NCBI GenBank assembly: GCA_019424865.1
Contig: JAHYYS010000043.1
Location: forward strand, 1-22,711
DNA length: 22,711 bases
Reading direction: 5' to 3'
Origin: a bacterium
GTDB taxonomy: Bacteria > Bacillota > Clostridia > Oscillospirales > Oscillospiraceae
The notes below the pieces were generated by a model that was not told the DNA's origin, did not search any database, and saw only the letters and a program-made list of their open reading frames with translations. Below are positions 1 through 6,493 of this stretch, piece after piece. The translations under genes and the position numbers were made by a program. Position 1 is the first letter of the stretch, and each line of letters opens with the position of its first letter.

Positions 1-1
1 C

Positions 2-1897
2 TGCGGCACCGGCGTGGCCTTTACCCGCAACCCCGCCACCGGCGAGAAGAAGCTGATGGGCGAGTTTTTGACCAACGCCCAGGGCGAGGACGTGGTGGCC
101 GGCGTGCGCACCCCCATGCCCATCCAGGAGATGGCCGACAAGTTCCCCGAGGCCTTCGCTCAGTTTGAGCAGGTGTGCAAGACCCTGGAGGACCACTACC
201 GCGACATGCAGGATATGGAGTTCACCGTGGAGAACGGCAAGCTCTATATGCTCCAGACCCGTAACGGCAAGCGTACCCCCGCCGCCGCTCTGAAGATCGC
301 CTGCGACCTGGTGGACGAGGGCATGATCGACGAGAAGAAGGCCGTGGCCATGATCGACCCCCGGAATCTGGATACCCTGCTCCATCCCCAGTTCGATCCC
401 GACGCTCTGAAGAAGGCCACCCCCGTGGGCACCGCTCTGCCCGCCTCCCCCGGCGCCGCCTGCGGCAAGATCGTCTTCACCGCCGACGACGCCAAGGAGT
501 GGGCCGCCCGGGGCGAGAAGGTGGTCCTGGTCCGTCTGGAGACCTCTCCCGAGGATATCGAGGGCATGGTCGCCTCCCAGGGCATCCTCACCGTCCGCGG
601 CGGCATGACCTCTCACGCCGCCGTCGTGGCCCGCGGCATGGGCACCTGCTGCGTCTCCGGCTGCGGCGCCATCAAGATGGACGAGGCCAACAAGCAGTTT
701 GAGCTGGCCGGCCGCGTGTATCACGAGGGTGACTGGCTGAGCCTGGACGGCTCCACCGGTAACATCTACGGTGAGGCCATCCCCACTGTGGACGCCTCCA
801 TCGGCGGCGAGTTCGGCCGCATCATGGCCTGGGCTGACAAGTACCGCCAGATGAAGGTCCGCACCAACGCCGACAACCCCCGGGACACCAAGCAGGCCGT
901 AAAGTTCGGCGCCGAGGGCATCGGCCTGTGCCGTACCGAGCACATGTTCTTCGAGGCTGACCGCATCCCCGCCATCCGTCAGATGATCTGCTCCGACACC
1001 GTGGAGCAGCGCGAGGCCGCTCTGGCCAAGCTGGAGCCCATGCAGCAGGGCGACTTCGAGGCCATGTACGAGGCCCTGGAGGGCCGGCCCATGACCGTCC
1101 GCTTCCTGGATCCCCCGCTGCACGAGTTCGTCCCCACCGAGGAGGCCGACATCGAGCAGCTGGCCAAGGATATGGGCAAGAGCGTGGCCGACATCAAGGC
1201 CATTATCGCCGGCCTGCACGAGTTCAACCCCATGATGGGTCACCGCGGCTGCCGTCTGGCGGTCACCTACCCCGAGATTGCCGCCATGCAGACCCGCGCC
1301 GTCATCAAGGCCGCGCTGAACGTTCAGGCCAAGCACCCCGACTGGGAGATGGTGCCTGAGATCATGATCCCCCTGGTGGGCGAGATCAAGGAGCTGGCCT
1401 ATGTGAAGAAGATTGTGGTGGACACCGCTGACGAGCTGATTAAGGCCGCCGGCTCCAGCATGAAGTATCACGTGGGCACCATGATCGAGATCCCCCGCGC
1501 CGCCATCACCGCCGACGAGATCGCCAAGGAGGCCGAGTTCTTCTCCTTCGGCACCAACGACCTGACTCAGATGACCTTCGGCTTCTCCCGTGACGACGCC
1601 GGCAAGTTCCTGGACGCCTACTATGAGAAGAAGATCTACGAGTCCGATCCCTTCGCCCGTCTGGACCAGAAGGGTGTGGGCCGTCTCATCGAGATGGCTG
1701 CCAAGCTGGGCCGCCAGACCCGTCCCGACCTGAAGCTGGGCGTCTGCGGCGAGCACGGCGGCGACCCCTCCTCCGTGGAGTTCTTCCACAACACCGGTCT
1801 GGACTACGTGTCCTGCTCCCCCTTCCGGGTGCCCATCGCCCGGCTGGCTGCCGCCCAGGCTGCTATCAAGAACCCCAGAGCGGCTGAGAGCAAGTAA
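2..1897 (+). CDS. ppdK: Pyruvate, phosphate dikinase, 5'-truncated by window edge
   Basis: This enzyme interconverts pyruvate, ATP and phosphate with PEP, AMP and pyrophosphate in cytosolic glycolysis/gluconeogenesis of anaerobes. The reading frame is open to the window edge and begins inside the nucleotide-binding domain (GTGVAFTRNPATGE). About 631 codons are present; the family is about 875 residues, so roughly 245 N-terminal residues lie outside. The swivelling phosphohistidine domain is clear (GGMTSHAAVVARG, catalytic His codon at 614-616). The C-terminal PEP/pyruvate barrel carries GVCGEHGGDPSS with the catalytic Cys at 1745-1747. The last residues (IKNPRAAESK) differ from the usual short end; a second copy of the end, at 4451-4483, reads IQNPRN-stop. 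This suggests that the 3' end was exchanged when the ars cassette inserted. Family assignment is certain; the history of the end is inferred. Confidence 0.97.
   Translation, partial: CGTGVAFTRNPATGEKKLMGEFLTNAQGEDVVAGVRTPMPIQEMADKFPEAFAQFEQVCKTLEDHYRDMQDMEFTVENGKLYMLQTRNGKRTPAAALKIACDLVDEGMIDEKKAVAMIDPRNLDTLLHPQFDPDALKKATPVGTALPASPGAACGKIVFTADDAKEWAARGEKVVLVRLETSPEDIEGMVASQGILTVRGGMTSHAAVVARGMGTCCVSGCGAIKMDEANKQFELAGRVYHEGDWLSLDGSTGNIYGEAIPTVDASIGGEFGRIMAWADKYRQMKVRTNADNPRDTKQAVKFGAEGIGLCRTEHMFFEADRIPAIRQMICSDTVEQREAALAKLEPMQQGDFEAMYEALEGRPMTVRFLDPPLHEFVPTEEADIEQLAKDMGKSVADIKAIIAGLHEFNPMMGHRGCRLAVTYPEIAAMQTRAVIKAALNVQAKHPDWEMVPEIMIPLVGEIKELAYVKKIVVDTADELIKAAGSSMKYHVGTMIEIPRAAITADEIAKEAEFFSFGTNDLTQMTFGFSRDDAGKFLDAYYEKKIYESDPFARLDQKGVGRLIEMAAKLGRQTRPDLKLGVCGEHGGDPSSVEFFHNTGLDYVSCSPFRVPIARLAAAQAAIKNPRAAESK
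1853..1879 (+). repeat. Left copy of 27-bp duplicated ppdK 3' end
   Basis: These 27 bases inside the ppdK 3' end match 4451-4477 at 25 positions. Both copies read in the ppdK frame: left AQAAIKNPR, right AQAAIQNPR. Similarity stops abruptly at both ends of each copy. Confidence 0.85.
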
Positions 1898-1943
1898 TTT
1901 GTTCTGAAAAAAGTACAAATTATTAGCATTTATTCCTTAAATT

Positions 1944-2007
1944 AAGAAATAGAGCCTATCACCATATGCTTTCGCTTTTGGTGATAGGCTCTATTTCTTT
2001 GCTTTTT
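1944..2007. terminator. Strong hairpin terminator after ppdK
   Basis: A 20-bp perfect stem (1944-1963 with 1980-1999) and a 16-nt loop are followed by a T-rich run ending at about 2007. An A-rich stretch on the left side means it could also act on the minus strand. It now ends ppdK transcription ahead of the ars promoter. The AT-rich sequence resembles the cassette rather than ppdK, so it probably came in with the cassette. Confidence 0.85.
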
Positions 2008-2140
2008 GGAGTTGTTCACCAGAAATTTTTGGCATTCGGAAGGCTTATGATTTTGGCACAGTGGAGTGGCACTTTGGAAGGATGAATTTCAAGACAAAAA
2101 GTGTATCACTTTGCAGACAAGTTGAGAAATAAAAAGGTAG

Positions 2141-2169
2141 TTGACAAAACCCTTTCTCCTGCATATACT
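2141..2169 (+). promoter_or_regulatory. Sigma-A promoter of the ars operon
   Basis: A TTGACA -35 box (2141-2146), a 17-bp spacer and a TATACT -10 box (2164-2169) form a near-consensus housekeeping promoter. It lies 35 bp upstream of the arsR start. The ArsR operator sits directly downstream, as expected for repression that is relieved by arsenite. Confidence 0.88.
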
Positions 2170-2172
2170 ATT

Positions 2173-2194
2173 CATATCAAAATTATTTGATGTG
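2173..2194. promoter_or_regulatory. Candidate ArsR operator
   Basis: An inverted repeat ATCAAA-ATTA-TTTGAT (2176-2191) extends outward to 8 of 9 matching pairs (2173-2194). It lies between the -10 box and the ribosome binding site of arsR. AT-rich dyads with ATCAAA/TTTGAT arms are typical of ArsR/SmtB-family operators. Its position would block transcription initiation or early elongation. Confidence 0.75.
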
Positions 2195-2204
2195 AGGTGA
2201 AAAC

Positions 2205-2519
2205 ATGGGGACAGCGTATCAGGAACAGGCAAAGGTATTCAAGGCTCTCTGCGATCCGAAGCGGCTTGCAATCCTGGAACAGTTAAGGAGCGGTGAAAAG
2301 TGTGCTTGTGTCCTGCAAGAGCCGTTGGATTTAACGCAGTCCGGCCTCTCTTACCATATGAAAATCCTCTGCGATTCCGGCATTGTCGTCAGTCGTCAGG
2401 AGGGCAAATGGACGCACTACCGTCTGAGTTCTTCAGGCAGGGACTATGCAATAGAACTATTGAAAAAACTGACAACTCCAGACGGAGAGCAAGAGAGTAC
2501 CTGTCCCCATTGCGGATAG
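2205..2519 (+). CDS. arsR: ArsR-family arsenite-responsive repressor
   Basis: A small (104 residue) winged-helix repressor, predicted to release DNA when it binds As(III). The HTH is visible around residues 43-57 (LTQSGLSYHMKIL). A CxC pair (Cys33, Cys35 in GEKCACVL) stands where classical ArsR proteins have the ELCVCDL thiol site. Further cysteines occur at Cys16 and in a C-terminal CPHCG end (Cys100, Cys103), giving possible extra metal ligands. The start is supported by GAGGTG at 2194-2199, five bases before the ATG. It is the first gene of the ars cassette and probably autoregulatory through the 2173-2194 dyad. The metal could also be antimony or another thiophilic ion, but arsC downstream favours arsenic. 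Confidence 0.93.
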   Translation: MGTAYQEQAKVFKALCDPKRLAILEQLRSGEKCACVLQEPLDLTQSGLSYHMKILCDSGIVVSRQEGKWTHYRLSSSGRDYAIELLKKLTTPDGEQESTCPHCG

Positions 2520-2548
2520 AAACGCCATCTAGTTTTAGATGGCGTTTC
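2519..2548 (+). repeat. Hairpin between arsR and permease
   Basis: A perfect 13-bp stem (2519-2531 with 2536-2548) with a GTTT loop begins at the last base of the arsR stop codon. The following T run is poor (CTTCG). It may be a leaky terminator or an mRNA stability element that lowers the level of the downstream genes relative to arsR, or protects the arsR 3' end. Confidence 0.6.
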
Positions 2549-2612
2549 CTTCGACACAATACATCAAAAAGTTTTGATATGTTGCCCATGAAATGGAAAG
2601 TGAGGTTTTTGT

Positions 2613-3614
2613 ATGGGCGTATGGGACTTTATTCAAGACCAGGTGCTTAGCATGAAATGGCTGAACGAACTTCTCGGCATTGGGCTGTCGGCACTGGGCT
2701 TGGATGTAAATGGGCGTATTGGCGGCAGTGTCCAGTTTTTTATCTACGATGTCTTGAAAATCACGGTGCTGCTCTGCGTATTGATTTTTGCAATCTCTTA
2801 TATTCAAAGTTATTTTCCGCCAGAGCGAAGTAAGCGCATTTTAGGTCGTTTTCATGGGATCTGGGCGAACATCATCTCCGCTCTGCTGGGAACAGTGACC
2901 CCCTTTTGCTCCTGCTCTTCTATCCCGCTGTTCATCGGTTTTACCAGTGCGGGACTTCCCTTGGGTGTGACGTTCTCCTTTTTGATTTCATCACCGATGG
3001 TCGATTTAGGAAGTCTTGTCTTGTTAATGAGCATTTTCGGTGCAAAAGTGGCGATTGTCTATGTAATCCTTGGGCTTGTGATCGCGGTGATCGGCGGCAC
3101 CATGATTGAAAAACTGCATATGGAAAAGCACGTTGAAAGTTTTGTGCTTTCGGCTGGCAGCGTTGATATTGAGTCTCCTGACCTGACGATCCGGGAAAGG
3201 CTCACCTACGCAAAGGAACAAATGCTGGGCACCTTCAAGAAAGTGTTCCCCTATATTCTGGTTGGTGTCGGGATCGGTGCGCTGATCCACAACTGGATAC
3301 CGGAAAATTGGATCGAAACCGTACTTGGCAGCAGCAATCCTTTTGGCGTGATTCTCGCTACGATCGTTGGCATCCCCATGTATGCAGATATTTTTGGCAC
3401 CATTCCTGTTGCAGAGGCGCTGCTTTCCAAGGGGGCACAACTGGGTACTGTTCTTTCCTTTATGATGGCGGTTACTACCTTGTCCCTGCCGTCCCTTATC
3501 ATGCTCCGCAAGGCTGTGAAACCCAAACTGCTGGCACTTTTTATTGGCATTTGTACGATTGGTATTATCATTGTTGGCTATCTGTTCAATGCGTTTCAAT
3601 TCATTTTGATTTAA
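2613..3614 (+). CDS. ArsP/UPF0718-type permease
   Basis: A multi-pass membrane protein of 333 residues from the permease (DUF318, UPF0718, ArsP/YraQ) family. About eight hydrophobic segments are visible. The family signature TPFCSCSS, with Cys99 and Cys101, lies in a membrane segment, followed by a second conserved block (SSPMVDLGSLVLL) and a repeated half with GIPMYADIFGTIPVAEAL. Characterised ArsP proteins export trivalent organoarsenicals such as methylarsenite; other members of the family sit in ars operons without biochemical proof. It is the only transporter here, since no ArsB or Acr3 is present, so it is the likely exporter of the ArsC product or of an organoarsenical. The start is supported by AAAGTGAGG at 2597-2605, seven bases upstream. 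Confidence 0.88.
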   Translation: MGVWDFIQDQVLSMKWLNELLGIGLSALGLDVNGRIGGSVQFFIYDVLKITVLLCVLIFAISYIQSYFPPERSKRILGRFHGIWANIISALLGTVTPFCSCSSIPLFIGFTSAGLPLGVTFSFLISSPMVDLGSLVLLMSIFGAKVAIVYVILGLVIAVIGGTMIEKLHMEKHVESFVLSAGSVDIESPDLTIRERLTYAKEQMLGTFKKVFPYILVGVGIGALIHNWIPENWIETVLGSSNPFGVILATIVGIPMYADIFGTIPVAEALLSKGAQLGTVLSFMMAVTTLSLPSLIMLRKAVKPKLLALFIGICTIGIIIVGYLFNAFQFILI

Positions 3615-3633
3615 TCTAAGGAGGTAATTCGCT

Positions 3634-3975
3634 ATGGGACTGTTTAGCAAGAAGAAAGAGGAAAAAAGTTGTTGCTGTGGGAGCGGCTGCACACCCGAAA
3701 CTATGGCCCAGGCAGAGGCCGCAAAAACAACTGCTGGGATCAAAGTGCTGGGGGCTGGCTGCGCGAAGTGTCATGCGTTGGAAGATGCCACCAAAGCGGC
3801 GCTCGCGGAACTGAATATGGACACGACCATAGACCATGTAACAGACTTCTCGCAGATCGCCGCCTATGGCGTGATGACTACCCCTGCCCTTGTGGTAGAT
3901 GGCAAGGTCGTGTCCTATGGTAAGGTTTTGAAAAAAGATGAGGTAAAAGCCCTCATTCAGAAAGTCAGGGGATAA
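3634..3975 (+). CDS. Small thioredoxin-fold redox protein with Cys-rich N-terminus
   Basis: A 113-residue protein of the small redox-active disulfide (thioredoxin_3) family. The active-site CxxC is Cys43-Ala-Lys-Cys46 in GAGCAKCHAL, and the cis-proline loop is TTPAL near residue 88. Ahead of the fold is a lysine-rich segment and a cysteine cluster (SCCCGSGC, Cys13-15 and Cys19) that may bind As(III) or metal. It lies 19 bp after the permease with a strong ribosome binding site (AAGGAGG, 3618-3624) and 3 bp before arsC. Its likely job, by context, is to hand electrons to ArsC or to help the permease. Neither role has been shown for this protein; the fold assignment is firm. Confidence 0.87.
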   Translation: MGLFSKKKEEKSCCCGSGCTPETMAQAEAAKTTAGIKVLGAGCAKCHALEDATKAALAELNMDTTIDHVTDFSQIAAYGVMTTPALVVDGKVVSYGKVLKKDEVKALIQKVRG

Positions 3976-3978
3976 TGT

Positions 3979-4398
3979 ATGGGCCAAAAACCCAAGGTGG
4001 CGTTTATCTGCGTCCACAATTCCTGCCGGAGCCAGATTGCGGAGGCGCTCGGAACGTATCTGGCCTCCGATGTATTTGAAAGTTACTCCGCTGGCACGGA
4101 GACTGTTCCGCAGATCAACCAGGACGCAGTTCGGCTGATAAAACAACTCTATGGTATTGACATGGCGCAGACGCAATATAGCAAATTGCTCTGCGAACTT
4201 CCGCCCGTAGACATTGTCATAACAATGGGGTGCAATGTGGCCTGCCCCTATCTACCCTGCAAGTACCGGGAGGATTGGGGGCTTGACGATCCGACTGGGC
4301 AGGGCGATGAAGTGTTTGTCATAACAATTACAGAAATTGAACACAGAATAATCAACTTGAAAAAACGTTTGGGAAACAGTGACGCATCTAGTAAGTGA
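3979..4398 (+). CDS. arsC: Arsenate reductase, low-molecular-weight phosphatase type
   Basis: Reduces arsenate to arsenite in the cytosol, using thioredoxin-type electrons. The 139-residue protein has the CX5R phosphate loop (CVHNSCRS, nucleophile Cys11, Arg17). It has a second pair of cysteines in ITMGCNVACP (Cys85, Cys89) that would shuttle the disulfide, and the DDPTGQ acid loop near residue 105. Cys94 is an extra cysteine. The start follows the stop of the thioredoxin-like gene by 3 bases, with AGGGGA as ribosome binding site, so translation is probably coupled. The length is normal for the family and the C-terminus appears complete. It is the last gene of the cassette; the ppdK 3' copy begins 52 bases after the stop. 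Confidence 0.94.
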   Translation: MGQKPKVAFICVHNSCRSQIAEALGTYLASDVFESYSAGTETVPQINQDAVRLIKQLYGIDMAQTQYSKLLCELPPVDIVITMGCNVACPYLPCKYREDWGLDDPTGQGDEVFVITITEIEHRIINLKKRLGNSDASSK

Positions 4399-4450
4399 AA
4401 TGATACACCTCGGAAGGCCGCTATCCCGGTCAACCCATTTAGATAACGGG

Positions 4451-4483
4451 GCCCAGGCTGCTATCCAGAATCCCAGAAACTAA
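4451..4483 (+). pseudogene. Relic of the original ppdK 3' end
   Basis: Bases 4451-4477 repeat 1853-1879 with two substitutions. The same frame then runs two further codons: A-Q-A-A-I-Q-N-P-R-N followed by TAA at 4481-4483. This short tail fits the usual PPDK C-terminus (compare AAAQAALNNK in the clostridial enzyme) better than the present ppdK end. A strong terminator follows 25 bases later. The simplest reading is that this is the ancestral ppdK end and terminator, separated from the gene by about 2.57 kb carrying ars genes. Confidence 0.75.
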
Positions 4484-4507
4484 ACCAGTTCCGGGATACA
4501 AGATGAT

Positions 4508-4550
4508 AACAATCCGCCCCCGATTGAAATGCGGGGGCGGATTGTTCTTT
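4508..4550 (+). terminator. Intrinsic terminator, probably the ancestral ppdK terminator
   Basis: A 15-bp perfect, GC-rich stem (4508-4522 with 4532-4546) and a 9-nt loop run into GTTCTTT. It lies just downstream of the relic ppdK end and now serves the ars operon. Confidence 0.9.
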
Positions 4551-4577
4551 GGTCCGCAGCCGTCTTCTTGATTCAAA

Positions 4578-4627
4578 AGAGTCCCTCCGCCCTTCCCCAC
4601 TGTATGGAGAAAGGACGGAGGGACTTT
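4578..4627. terminator. Hairpin, terminator-like on the minus strand
   Basis: Stem 4580-4589 with 4616-4625 (AGTCCCTCCG and its complement), extended by an inner CCTT/AAGG helix and an outer A:T and G:T pair. On the minus strand it is followed by TCTTTTG, so it could end transcripts of the remnant at 4679-4986. Confidence 0.6.
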
Positions 4628-4678
4628 CTGAAATTTGTCACTCTGCGAGCGGCGGCCGTCAGGATTGCATCTTCTACA

Positions 4679-4986
4679 TCAAGCTAAAAAGTTCTGCAGA
4701 ATCTGCGCCACCTCGGCGCGGGTTGCACTTTCGCCTGGATCCAGGATCCCGCCGCCCTTGCCGGACAGCAGGCCACACTTCGCCATCTGCCGGTGTAAGT
4801 AGCCATCTCGTTTCGCCCCAGCCGGATGGCGATTTCTGACAGGTTTACCCCCTCCCAAAAGAGATTTTGCAGTGTTTCAAGATCTTCCTTGCTCCAATAC
4901 TCTCCGGAACGTTCCGGGGCTTTTCTGCCGTTTCGCAGAACAATCAATTCCTCTTGGTACAAATTCCTTCCACCGCCCCACAGCAA
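4679..4986 (-). pseudogene. Frameshifted remnant: HTH-like segment joined to an SLH-domain end
   Basis: Read on the minus strand from a possible TTG at 4986, the first frame contains YWSKEDLETLQNLFWEG and VNLSEIAIRLGRNE. This resembles a helix-turn-helix of the Myb-like or sigma region 4 kind. Near 4795-4813 the sense switches by one frame. The new frame then gives MAKCGLLSGKGGGILDPG and ESATRAEVAQILQNFLA before TGA at 4679-4681, which is the second half of an S-layer homology domain (GGGxLDP...ATRAEVAQIL). Neither part is complete. It may be one gene with a frameshift, or two unrelated remnants joined by deletion. No convincing ribosome binding site was seen. SLH recognition is good; the HTH call is tentative. 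Confidence 0.6.
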
Positions 4987-5042
4987 ATTTCATGTAAAAT
5001 CTTTATACGGCGACACATGCCACCCCGACTTTCCAAACCAGC

Positions 5043-5077
5043 CAGAGGCCCCGGTTCGGTTGGAACCGGGGCCTCTG
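5043..5077 (-). terminator. Hairpin after family I CoA-transferase gene
   Basis: A perfect 15-bp GC-rich stem (5043-5057 with 5063-5077) with a 5-nt loop, 36 bases beyond the stop of the minus-strand CoA-transferase. The T-rich tail on that strand is short, so termination efficiency is uncertain. Confidence 0.7.
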
Positions 5078-5113
5078 ACTGGCAGGCAATCTATTCTTTT
5101 GTCCGTAATATCG

Positions 5114-6409
5114 TCAAAAAATGTTCATTTTCCTGGCCTCTTCTGTCAGCTCATCCCGGAACTTGGGATGGGCAATCTGAATCAGCGCGTGGGCCTTCTC
5201 CTGAATGCTGGCGCCGCACAGCTTGGCAATCCCGTATTCCGTGACCACATATTCCACGTCGGTACGGGGGACCGAAACCGGCGTGCCCGGCGTGAAGAAG
5301 GGGACAATCTTGGAGATCTGGTCGTTCTTGGTGGTGGACTCCACCACAATAATGGACTTTCCGTTGGGGCACAGGCTGGCGCCCCGGCTGAAATCGCCGA
5401 TGCCGCCCATGCCGGTATACTGCCGGTTTTTCAGAGATTCGGCGTTGACCTGTCCGAACAGGTCCACATTGATGGCGTTGTTGATGGCGGTCATCTTATA
5501 GTTCTGGGCAATGATGCCGGGATTCAGCGAGTAGGTGGTCGGCATCATGTTGATGCTGTGGTTATGGGCGGTCCACTCATACAGCTTTTTCGAGCCCACA
5601 ATCTGACAGCAGACGCTGATCCCCCTGTTGATGCTCTTGCGCTCGTTGGTGACGATGCCCCGTTCCACCAGATCCATCATGGCGTCGCCGAAGATTTCCG
5701 TATGGATCCCCAGATCCTTCACCCCGTCCAGGTGGAGCATGGCGGCGCTGTTGAGCCGCCCGATGCCGATTTCAATGGTGGCGCCGTCCTCCAGCAGCTC
5801 GGACAGGTATCCGCCAATGGCCCTGTACTTCTCGTTCTCGGGATCCGCGTCGATAATGGTCTCGTTCAGGGGGACGCTCTCCCCCTCCACAATGTAATCA
5901 AACTCCGAAATATGAATCAGGTTGGTGCCATAGACAAAGGGCAGCTGATCGTTGATCTCCGCCACCTTCAGCTTTGCGTTGTGGATGGTGTAGGCCATGT
6001 AGTCCGCGCTGTTTCCAAAGGAGACATAGCCGTCCTTGTCCGGCCTGCTGACACAGGCCAGGGCAATGCCGGCGCGGAGGTACTCCTCCACGCGCTTGCT
6101 GGCCCCGGAGAAGTGCCCGGGGGAGTAGTGGATTTTCCCCTCGTAAAAATAGGGCAGGGTCTTGCTCCCCAAAAAGCCCGTCATCACATAGGCCTCCTTG
6201 CCGGCCGGGGAGTCGAAAATAAAGCCGGCGTCGTTAATCTGTCCGCAGTAGTAGTGGGGATTGCGGAGATCCGTGCGGCTCCAGATGGCCTTCAGGGTGG
6301 AAGTGGCCTCCCGGGACCCGCAGAAAAACCACGCGTTGTCCGGAATCATCCGGGCCACCTGCTCCGGGGTGCGCAGCTTCTCCTGATAAATTGTTTCCCA
6401 TGCTCGCAT
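5114..6409 (-). CDS. Acetyl-CoA hydrolase/transferase family (family I acyl-CoA transferase, 4-hydroxybutyrate/butyrate type)
   Basis: Transfers CoA from acetyl-CoA or another donor to an organic acid. The 431-residue protein has the family I layout: a Glu in GIHTEIF at residue 238, the position of the catalytic glutamate in 4-hydroxybutyrate CoA-transferase, and a glycine-rich GMGGIGDF loop at 333-340. I chose ATG 6409 because AGGAGG lies at 6420-6425; an in-frame ATG at 6433 lies upstream of that site. The gene is the only one behind a near-perfect sigma-54 promoter (6476-6491), directly after the regulator gene on the same strand. The acid is unknown; homologues use 4-hydroxybutyrate, 5-hydroxyvalerate, butyrate or succinate. 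Its co-occurrence with a family III CoA-transferase in one locus is unusual. Confidence 0.93.
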   Translation of the reverse strand: MRAWETIYQEKLRTPEQVARMIPDNAWFFCGSREATSTLKAIWSRTDLRNPHYYCGQINDAGFIFDSPAGKEAYVMTGFLGSKTLPYFYEGKIHYSPGHFSGASKRVEEYLRAGIALACVSRPDKDGYVSFGNSADYMAYTIHNAKLKVAEINDQLPFVYGTNLIHISEFDYIVEGESVPLNETIIDADPENEKYRAIGGYLSELLEDGATIEIGIGRLNSAAMLHLDGVKDLGIHTEIFGDAMMDLVERGIVTNERKSINRGISVCCQIVGSKKLYEWTAHNHSINMMPTTYSLNPGIIAQNYKMTAINNAINVDLFGQVNAESLKNRQYTGMGGIGDFSRGASLCPNGKSIIVVESTTKNDQISKIVPFFTPGTPVSVPRTDVEYVVTEYGIAKLCGASIQEKAHALIQIAHPKFRDELTEEARKMNIF

Positions 6410-6474
6410 AACTGTGAGTCCTCCTTCATGCATCGTGCCTTGCGCGCCAGAAATGTCACACTCACAGAATTAAC

Positions 6475-6492
6475 AAGCAATTTTTGTGCCAA
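6475..6492 (-). promoter_or_regulatory. Sigma-54 (-24/-12) promoter of the family I CoA-transferase
   Basis: On the minus strand TTGGCAC-AAAAA-TTGCTT occupies 6492-6475, with GG and GC separated by exactly 10 bases. It matches the TGGCAC-N5-TTGCW consensus at every key position. It starts two bases beyond the regulator stop codon and about 70 bases before the transferase start, with transcription expected near 6465. Confidence 0.9.
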
Positions 6493-6493
6493 C

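Larger units (their letters stand above)
1898..2204. other. Intergenic region between ppdK and arsR
   Basis: This stretch of 307 bases is AT-rich compared with ppdK. It holds the terminator hairpin at 1944-2007, then about 130 bases with no recognisable gene, then the arsR promoter and operator at 2141-2194. I see no integrase, IS end or tRNA here. Confidence 0.7.
4399..5113. other. Gene-poor stretch between ars cassette and CoA-transferase
   Basis: This 715-base stretch holds the ppdK relic, two hairpin terminators, the minus-strand HTH/SLH remnant and the terminator of the minus-strand CoA-transferase. No intact gene could be supported. It looks like a zone of past rearrangement. Confidence 0.7.
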
